A stretch of 64,000 bases of DNA from positions 2,542,001 to 2,606,000 of the forward strand of contig NZ_CP025030.1 in the NCBI RefSeq assembly GCF_002812705.1. Reading direction: 5' to 3'. The notes below the pieces were generated by a model that worked only from the letters and a program-made list of their open reading frames with translations, was not told the origin of the DNA and made no database searches. The position numbers and the translations under genes were made by a program. The stretch's first letter is position 1; every line of letters starts with the position of its first letter. Positions 33,721 to 43,313 of this stretch are shown piece by piece. The DNA is from Achromobacter spanius. GTDB lineage: Bacteria > Pseudomonadota > Gammaproteobacteria > Burkholderiales > Burkholderiaceae_B.

Positions 33721-35061
33721 ATGAGCACCCTATCCGTTGGGGGTTCCAACCCCAGCCTGGCCGCTGCCGACAAAGAAACCCTGGTCCCCGATGCCGAGCG
33801 CCGCCGCGCGCTCATGGGCAGCGCGGTGGGCAGCACCATCGAGTGGTACGACTATTTCCTGTACGGAACCATGTCGTCCATTATTTTTGCCAAGCAGTTC
33901 TTTCCTAGCGACAACGCGCTGGTCAGCCAGATGTTGGCGCTGGCCACCTTCGCGCTGGCCTTTCTGGTGCGCCCGCTTGGGGGCGTGATCTTCTCGCACA
34001 TCGGCGACCGCATTGGCCGCAAGAAGACGCTGGCGATGACGCTGTCGATGATGGGCTTGTCGACCGTGCTGATGGGCCTGTTGCCCAACTACGCGCAGGT
34101 GGGCCTGGCCGCGCCGATCATGCTGACGCTGTTGCGCTTGATGCAGGGCCTGGCCTTGGGCGGCGAGTGGGGCGGCGGCGTGTTGCTGGCCGTGGAATAT
34201 TCACCGCGCAAAAAGCGTGGCTTCTATGGCGCCGTGCCGCAAACCGGCGCGGTGCTGGGCCTGGCGCTGGGCAACATCATCACGTCGCTGCTTAGCGCCA
34301 GCATGAGCGAAGAGGCGTTTCAGTCCTGGGGCTGGCGCATTCCGTTCGTGGGTTCCATCGTGTTGGTGATGGTGGGCATGTGGATCCGCAACGCGGTGGG
34401 CGAAACCCCGTCGTTCAAGAAGATCCAGGCCACGCGCAGCAGCGCCCGTATTCCGCTCAAGGAAACCTTGCAGCACCACTGGCGCGAAGTGCTGATCGCC
34501 ATTGGCGCGAAGGTTGTCGAGACGTCCACCTTTTTTCTGTACGCCACCTTCACCATCTCGTACATGATGGATCACGGCTTCGCGCGTTCGACCATTCTGA
34601 ACATCGTGCTGGTCTGCGCCTTGATCGCGTTTCCGTTCATGCTGTTCTTCGGCCATCTGTCTGATCGCATCGGCCGCAAGAAGGTGTTCATCGGTGGCAG
34701 CGTGGCCTTTCTGTTGTGGATCTTTCCGTACTTCTGGCTGCTGGATCAAAAGTCGGTGTGGGCGGCGGGCCTGGCTATCGCCGTGGGCTTTGGGGTCATC
34801 TGGGCCAGCTACGGCGCCATGATCGGCACCTTGTTGGCGGAAGCCTTTCCGCCCGCCATCCGCTACACCGGCATGTCGCTGGGTTACCAGATTGGCGCGG
34901 CGCTGGTGGGCGGCCCCATGCCGCTGATCGCCACGGCGCTCATCGCCTACTACAGCGGCAGCTACGTGCCCGTGGTGCTGTTCCTGGCGGCCTGCGCGGC
35001 GGTGTCGATCATCGCGGTGGCGGTGGCGCGCGATCGCAGCGGCCAGCCGCTGGATGACTGA
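33721..35061 (+). CDS. MHS-family MFS transporter (metabolite:H+ symporter)
   Basis: A 446-residue major facilitator of the MHS branch (ShiA/KgtP/ProP-like). [10 protein letters not shown] near residue 40 and [18 protein letters not shown] near 90-108 are hallmark motifs; [16 protein letters not shown] repeats the A-motif in the second half. Members carry organic acids or polyols with protons. The ATG at 33721 is preceded by AGGTGGAG. It stands between two dehydrogenase genes of one pathway, so it likely imports their substrate. Confidence 0.92.
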   Translation: MSTLSVGGSNPSLAAADKETLVPDAERRRALMGSAVGSTIEWYDYFLYGTMSSIIFAKQFFPSDNALVSQMLALATFALAFLVRPLGGVIFSHIGDRIGRKKTLAMTLSMMGLSTVLMGLLPNYAQVGLAAPIMLTLLRLMQGLALGGEWGGGVLLAVEYSPRKKRGFYGAVPQTGAVLGLALGNIITSLLSASMSEEAFQSWGWRIPFVGSIVLVMVGMWIRNAVGETPSFKKIQATRSSARIPLKETLQHHWREVLIAIGAKVVETSTFFLYATFTISYMMDHGFARSTILNIVLVCALIAFPFMLFFGHLSDRIGRKKVFIGGSVAFLLWIFPYFWLLDQKSVWAAGLAIAVGFGVIWASYGAMIGTLLAEAFPPAIRYTGMSLGYQIGAALVGGPMPLIATALIAYYSGSYVPVVLFLAACAAVSIIAVAVARDRSGQPLDD

Positions 35062-35113
35062 TCCCTACGTGTCGATATCCATCCCATCTGACTCTTATCC
35101 AAGGAATTCAATC

Positions 35114-36715
35114 ATGCAGATCACTGGAGAAATGCTCATCGGTCATGCCGCCGTGCGCGGCACCGCCGGTACGCTGCAGGCGTTCAACCCGAGCTTGAAC
35201 GCAGAGATTCCCGAGCCGCGCTTCGGCCTGGGCACGCACGCTGACGTGGACCGCGCCGCCACGCTGGCCGCCGCCGCGTTCGACCCGTATCGCCAGCTTC
35301 CGTTGACTCGCCGCGCGGAATTCCTGGAAGCGATCGCCGACGAAATCCTGGCGCTGGGTGACGCGCTGATTCAGCGCGCGCACCAGGAAAGCGGCTTGCC
35401 CGTGGCGCGGCTGACGGGTGAGCGTGGCCGCACCATCGGGCAACTGCGCCTGTTTTCCCAGGTGGTGCGTGATGGCCACTTTTTGGGCGCCATCGTTGAC
35501 ACCGCCCAACCCGAACGCCAACCTTTGCCGCGCGCGGATTTGCGCCAGGCGAAAGTTCCGCTGGGCCCCGTGGCCGTGTTCGGGGCCAGCAACTTTCCGT
35601 TGGCGTTTTCCGTGGCGGGCGGCGATACGGCATCCGCCCTGGCGGCCGGCGCCCCGGTGATCGTCAAGGCGCACAGCGCGCATCTGGGCACGTCCGAACT
35701 GGTGGGCCGCGCCGTGCAGAAAGCCGCGCAACGCACGGGCATGCCTGAAGGCGTATTCTCCCTGCTGATCGGCGCGGGACGAACCATCGGCGAAGCGCTG
35801 GTCGCGCATCCGGCCATCAAGGCCGTTGGGTTCACGGGCTCGCGCCAGGGCGGCCTGGCGCTGGTCAACATCGCCAACCAGCGGCGCGAACCCATTCCCG
35901 TGTACGCGGAAATGAGCAGCATCAACCCCGTGTTTGTGCTGCCCGCCGCGCTGGCGGCGCGCGGGCAGGCCATCGCGCAAGGCTTCGTGGATTCGCTGGC
36001 CTTGGGCGCCGGCCAGTTCTGCACCAACCCCGGCCTGGTCATCGCCATCGATGGGCCGGAGCTGGATCGCTTCATTGCCGCCGCCAGCGACGCGCTGGCC
36101 TCCAAGGCCGCGCAGGTCATGCTCACGCCCGGCATCTGCGCCGCGTACAACCGCAGCCGCGAGCAGGTCCAGTCGGTGCCGGGCGTTGAGACGGTGGCAA
36201 ACGGCAGTGCCGCGCGCGATCAATCCAATGCCGCGCAGGCCGCGCTCTACGTGACCCGCGCGCGCAATTTGTTGAACAACGAGGCCTTGCAGGCCGAGAT
36301 GTTCGGCCCAGCCTCCGTCATCGTGCGCGCGCAAAGCTGGGAAGAGGTGCTGGACGTGGCCGAGCATCTGGAAGGCCAGTTGACGGCCACGCTGCAAGTG
36401 GACGCGCCCGACCATGCCGCCGCCCGCGCCTTGCTCACCGTGCTGGAACGCAAGTGCGGCCGCATCCTGGCCAATGGCTTTCCCACGGGCGTGGAAGTCA
36501 GCCACGCCATGGTGCACGGCGGCCCGTACCCGGCCACGTCGAACGCGATGCACACGTCCGTTGGCGCAACCGCCATCGACCGGTTCCTGCGACCGGTGTG
36601 CTATCAGGATCTGCCGGATGGGTTGCGGCCAGACGCCTTGCAACAGGACAACCCCTTGGGGATCTGGCGCCTGGTGGATGGGGCTCCTGTGCCGCCGGCG
36701 GTGACGCAAGCGTAG
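35114..36715 (+). CDS. aldehyde dehydrogenase, alpha-ketoglutaric semialdehyde dehydrogenase type
   Basis: A 533-residue aldehyde dehydrogenase. E266 (YAEMSSINP) is the general base and C303 ([10 protein letters not shown]) the nucleophile. QFCTNPG and the long C-terminus ([12 protein letters not shown]) are typical of 2,5-dioxopentanoate dehydrogenase, which makes 2-oxoglutarate at the end of sugar-acid and hydroxyproline routes. The ATG at 35114 has AAGGA upstream; the frame begins at 35054 overlapping the transporter stop, without a ribosome site. Confidence 0.9.
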   Translation: MQITGEMLIGHAAVRGTAGTLQAFNPSLNAEIPEPRFGLGTHADVDRAATLAAAAFDPYRQLPLTRRAEFLEAIADEILALGDALIQRAHQESGLPVARLTGERGRTIGQLRLFSQVVRDGHFLGAIVDTAQPERQPLPRADLRQAKVPLGPVAVFGASNFPLAFSVAGGDTASALAAGAPVIVKAHSAHLGTSELVGRAVQKAAQRTGMPEGVFSLLIGAGRTIGEALVAHPAIKAVGFTGSRQGGLALVNIANQRREPIPVYAEMSSINPVFVLPAALAARGQAIAQGFVDSLALGAGQFCTNPGLVIAIDGPELDRFIAAASDALASKAAQVMLTPGICAAYNRSREQVQSVPGVETVANGSAARDQSNAAQAALYVTRARNLLNNEALQAEMFGPASVIVRAQSWEEVLDVAEHLEGQLTATLQVDAPDHAAARALLTVLERKCGRILANGFPTGVEVSHAMVHGGPYPATSNAMHTSVGATAIDRFLRPVCYQDLPDGLRPDALQQDNPLGIWRLVDGAPVPPAVTQA

Positions 36716-36747
36716 GGCGCGGAGAGGGCGGCTGAAGTTCGCCGCCT

Positions 36748-36825
36748 TGTTGGCATCCGGTGTCGGCAGCTGCTGTTGGCATTCAGTGTTGGCATCTGTG
36801 GTTGGCATCCGCTGTTGGCACTTTT
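36748..36825. repeat. 13-bp tandem array, six units
   Basis: Exactly 6 x 13 bp with core TGTTGGCATC; units start at 36748, 36761, 36774, 36787, 36800 and 36813. Positions 1-7 are nearly constant and the last four vary. It lies between the aldehyde dehydrogenase stop and the PepSY-protein start. Confidence 0.9.
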
Positions 36826-36896
36826 TCCGGCGCCGTACGGTGAACTTGATATGAGCCCTCGGCCTTCGCCGGGGGCATCAGCCATCGAGTGCCAGC

Positions 36897-38171
36897 ATGA
36901 AACCCGCTACGCCCCTGCCCAGCGCACCCGCGCGTCGTCCTGTACCCGCCACCCCCTCCCAACGGAAATGGTGGTTTGCGCTGCATAGCTGGGTGGGGTT
37001 GAAGCTAAGCCTCTTCATGGCGTTCATCTGCCTGACCGGCACGCTGGCCGTTATCGCAACCGAGCTGGATTGGCTGGCGCAGCCCGCCATGCGGGTTGAC
37101 CCGGCCGCGCAGCGCGCAAGCTGGGGCGACATGGTCCATGCCGCACAAGCGGCGCGACCCGGCTGGACGCTGCAATCCGTCACCGCCGCCCACGGTTCGC
37201 ACTTCGCCGCGCGGGCCTTGATGCGCACCCCGCAAGGCGAACAACGCTTCGTCTGGATCGACCCGTATCGCGCCATCGTCACCGGCGACACGTCCTGGTT
37301 CAGCCTCCAGCGCTGGCTGCGCAACACGCATCGGCATCTGTTTCTTCCCACGCGCTATGGCGTGCCCTTGGTGTCGGCCTTGTCGATACCGTTGCTGTTG
37401 CTGGTCACAACGGGGCTGGTCGTCTACAAGCGCTGGTGGCGCGGCTTTCTGGCGTGGCCACGGCGGGGAAAGCGTCGGCTGGCGTGGGGTGACACGCATC
37501 GGCTGCTGGCGGTGTGGAGCCTGTGGTTCAGCGCGCTGATTGCGTTGACCGGCCTGTGGTATCTGGTTGAATCGCTGGGCGGGCATGCGCCGCCGCTGCG
37601 CGCCATCACCGCCCCGGACGCACCACGCGCCGCCGGGCCTTTGACTGGCCAGACGCTGGACGCGGCCGTGGCGCGCGTGCATCAAGCGTGGCCCGAGCTG
37701 GACATCCGCGTCTTGCGGCTGGATGCCGATGGCCGGGCCGGGCAAGTGGAGGGGCAGACGCCGGCGTGGCTGGTTCGCGACCGGGCCAACGCCATCCGGC
37801 TGCCGCTGTCCGATCATGCCGCCGCCCGGCGCGGCGCGGCCGACCTTGGCCCGCATCAGCGCCTGTCCGAAATGGCGGACCCGCTGCATTTCGGCTCGTT
37901 CGGGCCGTGGCCGGTGCGCGCGATCTGGTTCATCTTCGGCGCGGCGTTAACCACGCTGTGCCTGACCGGCGCCTATCTTTACGGCCTGCGCATTGCGGGC
38001 GGCAGCGCTGCGCTCAGGGCAAAGTCCGGGCATGCCGGCGCACCGGCCGCGCCCTCGCGCGAAGCCTGGACGGGCATGCGTCCGTGGCGCTGGGCGTGGG
38101 TGGCGTTGTTGTTGATGTCCCAGGCGCTGTTCATCAGCGAGGCCATGGGCTGGATCAATCTGTTCGGATGA
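36897..38171 (+). CDS. PepSY-associated membrane protein (PiuB-like)
   Basis: A 424-residue membrane protein with about four to five helices: LKLSLFMAFICLTGTLAVIA (about 35-55), SIPLLLLVTTGLVVY (about 165), WFSALIALTGLWYLVE (about 205) and two near the C-terminus. HSWVGL at the first helix and HRHLFLP are typical of the PepSY_TM family, linked to ferric-siderophore reduction. It precedes the FecI-FecR-receptor genes, which supports an iron role. Confidence 0.87.
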   Translation: MKPATPLPSAPARRPVPATPSQRKWWFALHSWVGLKLSLFMAFICLTGTLAVIATELDWLAQPAMRVDPAAQRASWGDMVHAAQAARPGWTLQSVTAAHGSHFAARALMRTPQGEQRFVWIDPYRAIVTGDTSWFSLQRWLRNTHRHLFLPTRYGVPLVSALSIPLLLLVTTGLVVYKRWWRGFLAWPRRGKRRLAWGDTHRLLAVWSLWFSALIALTGLWYLVESLGGHAPPLRAITAPDAPRAAGPLTGQTLDAAVARVHQAWPELDIRVLRLDADGRAGQVEGQTPAWLVRDRANAIRLPLSDHAAARRGAADLGPHQRLSEMADPLHFGSFGPWPVRAIWFIFGAALTTLCLTGAYLYGLRIAGGSAALRAKSGHAGAPAAPSREAWTGMRPWRWAWVALLLMSQALFISEAMGWINLFG

Positions 38172-38202
38172 AGTGGGTGTGGCGGCATGGGTTTCCGTTA
38201 TT

Positions 38203-38221
38203 ATTAACGTTACTCATTATC
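38203..38221 (+). promoter_or_regulatory. Fur-like box upstream of the FecI sigma gene
   Basis: ATTAACGTTACTCATTATC matches the 19-bp Fur consensus at 14 positions, including the right-hand TCATTATC completely. It is 33 nt upstream of the sigma-factor start, as in other fecI genes. This is the most A/T-rich stretch of the region. Confidence 0.6.
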
Positions 38222-38253
38222 AATACGACATTTCGCGCCGCGTCCCCGCTCCC

Positions 38254-38763
38254 ATGTCCCAATCCACCGCGCCTCGTCGGCTGGCCCTTAGCGGGCTCTA
38301 CGCCGACCATCATCAATGGCTCTACAGCTGGCTGCGCAAGCGGCTGGGCAACGCCTGGGATGCGGCGGACCTGGCCCACGACACGTTCCTGCGCGTCTAT
38401 TCCAGCAACCGCGCACTGGAAATGCCCGAGCCGCGCGCCTTCCTGACGCACGTTGCAAAAGGCCTGGTCGTTGACTTCTGGCGGCACCGTAGCGTGGAAC
38501 AGGCCTATGCGGAATCGATGGCGGCATTGCCCGCCGACACCGCGCCGTCTCCGGAAAGCCGGGCCTTGATTCTGGAAGCCCTGTACTGCATCGACCGCAT
38601 GCTGGACGCGATGCCGGGGCGGGTGCGCGGGGTGTTCCTCATGTCGCAACTGGACGGCCTGACGTATGCGCAGATTGCCGCCGCCACGGGCCTGTCGGTG
38701 CGCACGGTCAACCGCCATATGCAGCAGGCGTACCTGGCGTGCCTGACCGCCATTGATCCATGA
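38254..38763 (+). CDS. FecI-like ECF sigma factor
   Basis: A 169-residue iron-starvation sigma factor. Region 2 is about 15-80 (YSWLRKRLGNAWDAADLAHDTFLRVY), region 4 about 115-165 (FLMSQLDGLTYAQIAAATGLSVRTVNRH). The ATG at 38254 begins at the conserved domain; the frame from 38173 would read through the Fur-like box. It directs transcription of the receptor gene two positions downstream once FecR passes the signal. Confidence 0.92.
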   Translation: MSQSTAPRRLALSGLYADHHQWLYSWLRKRLGNAWDAADLAHDTFLRVYSSNRALEMPEPRAFLTHVAKGLVVDFWRHRSVEQAYAESMAALPADTAPSPESRALILEALYCIDRMLDAMPGRVRGVFLMSQLDGLTYAQIAAATGLSVRTVNRHMQQAYLACLTAIDP

Positions 38764-39704
38764 ACGCGCCGCACGTGCCTGATGCGCTGTTGGCCGAAGC
38801 GGCGGGCTGGATGGCCCGTTTGCACGATGCCCCGGATGACCCGGCCAGCTTGCAGGCCTTGTCCTGCTGGATTGCCCGCAGCCCCGCGCACGCGCAGGCC
38901 TGGGCGCGGGCCGAGCGGGTGCTTGGCGCCTTCGGGCAGGTGCCGCAACCCATGCGCGCGCACGCCCTGAAAGGGCTGGCCAAGCCGGATCGCCGGCGCC
39001 TGGCGGCCCGCCTGCTGGGTCTTGCGGTCGCCGGTCCGGTGGCCTATTGGGCGTGGCGCGCCACGCAAGCGGACCTGGAAAGCGCCACCGGCCAGATCCG
39101 GCAGGCAACGCTGGCGGATGGCACGCGGATGACGCTGGACACCGGCACGCAGGTCGACGTGCGCTACTCGGCATCGCAACGTTTGCTGTCGCTTCGGGCG
39201 GGTCGCATCTTCGTGGCGACGGCGGCGGATGCCCACTTGCCCGCGCGTCCGTTTCTGGTCCAGACGCCGATGGGCAGCGTGCAGGCCATTGGCACGCAAT
39301 TCACGGTCAGCCTGGAACAGGACGACGCGCTGGTTGCCGTCTACGAAGGCGCGGTGGATGTGCGCCCCAACGACGGCGGCGGCCAGATCGTGCGCGCGGG
39401 CCGGCAGGCCAGGTTCAATGCCGCCATGACGCATTCCGATACCGCCTTGCTGGAAACCTCGCCGACATGGACCAGCGGCATTCTGACGGCCGACAACATG
39501 CGTCTGGCCGACTGGACGCGCGCCCTGGCCCGCTACCGACCGGGCTTGCTGCACTGCGCGAGCGAGGTCGCGAACCTGCGCGTGTATGGCTCGTTTTCAT
39601 TGCGGGACACGGACGCCAGCCTGGCGTTGCTGGCCCGCACGCTGCCGGTGCGCGTGGCCACGCGCACGCGGTACTGGGTGCAGATCCAGGCGCGTGGCGC
39701 GTAG
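38760..39704 (+). CDS. FecR-like sigma regulator
   Basis: A 314-residue FecR-family protein. The cytoplasmic N-terminus (about 1-80) with AAGWMARLHDAPDDP and WIARSPAHAQAWARAE binds the sigma factor. A short hydrophobic stretch (LLGLAVAGPVAYWAW, about 85-100) is the single membrane helix. The periplasmic FecR domain contains TGQIRQATLADGTRMTLDTGT and GSVQAIGTQFTV. It overlaps the sigma gene by ATGA. Confidence 0.93.
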   Translation: MNAPHVPDALLAEAAGWMARLHDAPDDPASLQALSCWIARSPAHAQAWARAERVLGAFGQVPQPMRAHALKGLAKPDRRRLAARLLGLAVAGPVAYWAWRATQADLESATGQIRQATLADGTRMTLDTGTQVDVRYSASQRLLSLRAGRIFVATAADAHLPARPFLVQTPMGSVQAIGTQFTVSLEQDDALVAVYEGAVDVRPNDGGGQIVRAGRQARFNAAMTHSDTALLETSPTWTSGILTADNMRLADWTRALARYRPGLLHCASEVANLRVYGSFSLRDTDASLALLARTLPVRVATRTRYWVQIQARGA

Positions 39705-39894
39705 CGCAAGGTCGCCAATCAAGTGGTCCGATCAAGCGGATCAATCCGCATTCGTAGCACCCCCCGCCTTGGCGTTGGCATCTTTTTCCGAGTCGTTCGG
39801 TGTACAGGATAGAGGCCCTGAAACCCTGCCGGGATCGGGCCGTGGCGTGACCCCTGTCCGTCTCCCCGAAACTCTCCCTCGCGGTGCTTGCTTC
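39705..39894. other. gap upstream of the TonB receptor, with small dyad
   Basis: 190 bp without a gene. It holds a perfect dyad GCGGAT-CA-ATCCGC at 39736-39749 and should contain the FecI-dependent promoter, which I could not place by sequence. Confidence 0.4.
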
Positions 39895-42285
39895 ATGTCC
39901 CAATTCCGTTCTTCCCCGGTCCGCGCGGCCGTGCTGCTGTGCTTTTCGGTATTGCTGCCCGTCGGCGCGATGGCGCAATCCCAGGCGCCCGTCGCCCAGT
40001 CCGTCACGCGCGACTACCGCATCGGCGCCGGCCCGCTGGGCTTGGCCTTGTCGCAGTTCGCCACCCAGGCCAACGTGCGCCTGTCCTTTCCGGGCACGCT
40101 GGTGCAAGGCATGCAGTCATCGGGGCTGAACGGCAACTACTCGGTGGCGGAAGGCTTTGCCGCGCTGCTGTCGGGCTCGGGCCTGCGCGCCGTTCCGGCC
40201 GGGGCCAACGAATACACGCTGTCCGCCGTGCCCGCCAATGCCATAACCCAGTTGGAAGCGGTAACGGTGACGGGCGCCTACACCGGCGGCTTGATGCCCG
40301 CGTTTGCCGGCGGCCAGGTGGCCAGCGGCGCCAGCGTCGGCATGCTGGGCGAACGAAGCATCATGGACACGCCATTTTCTGTGACGGCCTACACCAGCGC
40401 CTTGATGCAGCAACAACAAGCGCAGAGCGTGGCCGACGTGGTGTCCAACGATGCCTCGGTGCAGAACACCAACCCCCGGACCAGCCGCTTCGACCAGTTT
40501 TCCATTCGGGGCTTTCCGGTCCTGAACAGCGACATCGCCTTCAATGGCCTGTACAGCGTCTTGCCCACTTACGCGCTGGCCGTGGAAAGCCTGGAGCGCG
40601 TTGAAGTGTTGAAAGGCCCCAACGCATTGCTCAACGGCATGGCGCCGTCGGGCGGCGTGGGCGGCGCGATCAACGTGGTGCCCAAGCGGGCGGAAGACAC
40701 GCCCACGCGGCAAGTCACCGCCAGCTATGGTACGCACAACGTGGCGGGCGGCCACGTGGACCTGGGCCAACGCTTTGGCGACAAGGGCGAACTGGGCATC
40801 CGCGTCAACGGCGCCTACAAGGGCGGCGACACGGGTGTGGGCTCGCAACACACCACGCGCGGCTTGATGACGCTGGGCCTGGACTACCGGGGCGAACGCA
40901 CGCGCTGGTCGGCGGACCTCGGCCATCAAGACCGCAAGGTCGACGCCCCACAGGAGCGCGTGGGCGTTGCCCCCGGCGTGCCCGTGCCGGACGCCAAGCG
41001 TGTGGACCGTGGCTACGCACCCGACTGGACCTACGCCAACTCCCGCGACACCTACATCGCCTTGCGCGCCGAACACGACATCACCGACCGCACCATGGTC
41101 TACGGTGCTTTTGGCGCGCGCGACGGCGACTACAAATTCCTGCGCATGAACGTCACGGCGCGCGATGCCGCCGGCAATTTCTCGGCCAGCCCCACGTATT
41201 TCCTGCGCGACGAAAGCGTGCACACCGGCGAGATCGGCGCGCGCACCCGCTTTGCGACCGGCGCGGTGTCGCACGCCGTATCGCTAAGCGCCACGCAATT
41301 CCAGAAGACCTTCGGCAACCTCAGCTACGACTTCGACCCCGTCCGCTCCAACCTGTATACGCCGCTGCCCACGTCCGCGCCTTCCCTTGCGGGGCTGGAC
41401 ACCGACATTCCCAAATCCGGAGAATCCCGGCTGACCAGCGTGGCCTTGGCGGACACGCTGTCGATCTGGGACGAACGCCTGCAATTGACGGTGGGGGCGC
41501 GGTCGCAACGCGTCGTCACCGAGCAGTACGACGAAACCGGCAGCCGCACCAGCCGTTACGACAAGCGCAAAGTCACGCCGGCCATCGCGCTGTTGGGCAA
41601 GCCCACGCAGAACGTGTCGGTGTACGCGAACTACATTGAAGGCCTGAGCGAAGGCCCCACCGCGCCGCTCACCGCCGTCAACGCCAACGAAGTGTTCGCG
41701 CCGATCAAGTCCGAACAGGTCGAAGCCGGCGTGAAGGTGGACTACGGCGACATCGGCGCCACCTTCAGCGCCTTCCAGATCCGCCGCCCCAGCGGGCTGA
41801 CCGACCCGGTTACCGGCGTGTATGCGGTCGACGGCATGCAGCGCAATCGCGGCCTGGAACTGAACGTGTTCGGCGAACCCGTCAACAACGTGCGCCTGCT
41901 GGCCGGCGTCATGTATCTGGATGGCCGCCTCACCAAAACCGGCAACGCCACGACCGAAGGCAATGTCGCGCCCGGCACGCCGCGCTACAGCATGAACGTG
42001 GGCGTGGAATGGGACACCCCGTTCGCGCCCGGCCTGACGGTCTCGGCGCGCGCCCTGCGCACCACCTCGCAATACCTGGACGCCAGGAACACGCAGGAAA
42101 TCCCCGCGTGGACGCGCGTGGACCTGGGCGCGCGCTACGCCTGGCGCGCCGGCAACACGCCTGTCACGCTGCGCGCCACCGTGGAAAACGTCTTCAACAA
42201 AGCCTACTGGGCGTCGGCCTCGTCCAACGGCCTGACCATCGGCGCGCCGCGCACGGTGCTGCTGTCGGCAACGGTGGACTTCTAG
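39895..42285 (+). CDS. TonB-dependent siderophore receptor with STN signalling domain
   Basis: A 796-residue outer-membrane receptor. The Sec signal ends near AMAQS (about 27). A secretin/TonB short N-terminal domain (about 45-115, DYRIGAGPLGLALSQFATQA) contacts FecR. A TonB box (LEAVTVTG) leads into the plug (SIMDTPFSVTAYTSALM, FSIRGF), then the 22-strand barrel ending in a terminal Phe. It is a FecA/FpvA-like transducer: ligand binding activates FecR-FecI. The siderophore is unknown. Confidence 0.93.
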   Translation: MSQFRSSPVRAAVLLCFSVLLPVGAMAQSQAPVAQSVTRDYRIGAGPLGLALSQFATQANVRLSFPGTLVQGMQSSGLNGNYSVAEGFAALLSGSGLRAVPAGANEYTLSAVPANAITQLEAVTVTGAYTGGLMPAFAGGQVASGASVGMLGERSIMDTPFSVTAYTSALMQQQQAQSVADVVSNDASVQNTNPRTSRFDQFSIRGFPVLNSDIAFNGLYSVLPTYALAVESLERVEVLKGPNALLNGMAPSGGVGGAINVVPKRAEDTPTRQVTASYGTHNVAGGHVDLGQRFGDKGELGIRVNGAYKGGDTGVGSQHTTRGLMTLGLDYRGERTRWSADLGHQDRKVDAPQERVGVAPGVPVPDAKRVDRGYAPDWTYANSRDTYIALRAEHDITDRTMVYGAFGARDGDYKFLRMNVTARDAAGNFSASPTYFLRDESVHTGEIGARTRFATGAVSHAVSLSATQFQKTFGNLSYDFDPVRSNLYTPLPTSAPSLAGLDTDIPKSGESRLTSVALADTLSIWDERLQLTVGARSQRVVTEQYDETGSRTSRYDKRKVTPAIALLGKPTQNVSVYANYIEGLSEGPTAPLTAVNANEVFAPIKSEQVEAGVKVDYGDIGATFSAFQIRRPSGLTDPVTGVYAVDGMQRNRGLELNVFGEPVNNVRLLAGVMYLDGRLTKTGNATTEGNVAPGTPRYSMNVGVEWDTPFAPGLTVSARALRTTSQYLDARNTQEIPAWTRVDLGARYAWRAGNTPVTLRATVENVFNKAYWASASSNGLTIGAPRTVLLSATVDF

Positions 42286-43190
42286 GTAGGCGAGGGCAGG
42301 CGCGCGGCGTGCAGCGGCTTGTGCACCGTCTGCGCAATCAGCACGCCGATCAGGCTCATGCTGCCGCCGATGACGTGATAGGCGTGCATCTGTTCGCCCA
42401 ACATTGCCACGGCCAGCACGGCCGTCAACACGGGCAGCAGATTGATGAAGATGCTGCACCGGTTCGGCCCCAGGTGCTTCACGCCTTGAATCCAGAAGAA
42501 CGACAGCAGAATGGATGAGCCGATGCCCGCGTAGGCGATCAGCGGCAAGGTGCGCGCGTCCAACGACGCCGCGCCCGCCGGCAGCATCAGGAAGAACGGC
42601 AGCATGAAGACCAGCGCGGCCACGGCTTGCAGGTACACCGCCTGCCACGCCGGAATCGTCAAGCGCCAGCGGCGCAGCAGCACGCCATACAGCGCGTAGG
42701 ACAAGGACGCCAGCAGCATCAGCAGGTCGCCCACATGGACGCCGTTGCGCGCGATGGCGGCGATGTCGCCTTGGCCCACCACGTACAACAGGCCCACGAA
42801 CGACAGCACGCCGCCCACCGCCATGCCCACCGTCAGCGCTTCACCCAGCACGATCACGCTGAGTATCGCCGTCAACAAGGGCACCAGCGCGGTGACGATG
42901 GCCATGTTGGTGGCCGTGGTGCTTTCGGCCGCGCGGTACGACAGGCTCTGGAACAACGCCATGGCCAGCAAGCCGCTGACGGCCATCTTGCCCAGGTGCG
43001 GCCGCACCGACGCCCAGTTGCGCCGCAGCGACGGCAGCACGAAGGGCGTCATCAGCGCCAGCGCCAGAATCAGGCGGTAGAAGGTGATGGCCGTGGGTGA
43101 AATCGCGGACGCGGCCAGCTTGGACACGATGACGTTGCCCGCCCACAGCACGATCGCCATGAATGGAAAGAGCAGGGAAGTGATGGACAT
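42282..43190 (-). CDS. EamA-family drug/metabolite transporter
   Basis: A 302-residue protein with ten predicted helices in two EamA repeats (WAGNVIVSKLAASAISP in the first; LIAYAGIGSSILLSFFWIQG in the second). Such proteins export amino acids or metabolites. It ends 4 nt inside the convergent TonB receptor gene and is divergent from an AraC gene that probably regulates it. Confidence 0.9.
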   Translation of the reverse strand: MSITSLLFPFMAIVLWAGNVIVSKLAASAISPTAITFYRLILALALMTPFVLPSLRRNWASVRPHLGKMAVSGLLAMALFQSLSYRAAESTTATNMAIVTALVPLLTAILSVIVLGEALTVGMAVGGVLSFVGLLYVVGQGDIAAIARNGVHVGDLLMLLASLSYALYGVLLRRWRLTIPAWQAVYLQAVAALVFMLPFFLMLPAGAASLDARTLPLIAYAGIGSSILLSFFWIQGVKHLGPNRCSIFINLLPVLTAVLAVAMLGEQMHAYHVIGGSMSLIGVLIAQTVHKPLHAARLPSPT

Positions 43191-43268
43191 GAAGGTCTCC
43201 AGAACGAGCCTTGCATGGTGCCGCCCGGGGCAGGCGTCCGTCTGGCGCTAATATGTCGTCGGTTATCG

Positions 43269-43313
43269 CAAAACTGCCAACTCGTAAAACTGCCAACTCG
43301 CAAAACCGTCAAC
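43269..43313. repeat. 16-bp direct repeats abutting the AraC start codon
   Basis: (C/T)AAAACTGCCAACTCG at 43269-43284 and 43285-43300, then a partial copy CAAAACCGTCAAC (43301-43313) ending at the ATG. The repeats sit where the promoter or leader of the AraC gene should be. No Shine-Dalgarno sequence is visible. Confidence 0.85.

Noticed and set aside
35108..36808. 566-codon - strand frame opposite the aldehyde dehydrogenase
   Set aside because: It is the antisense of a fully conserved dehydrogenase and continues into the 13-bp array; no motif.
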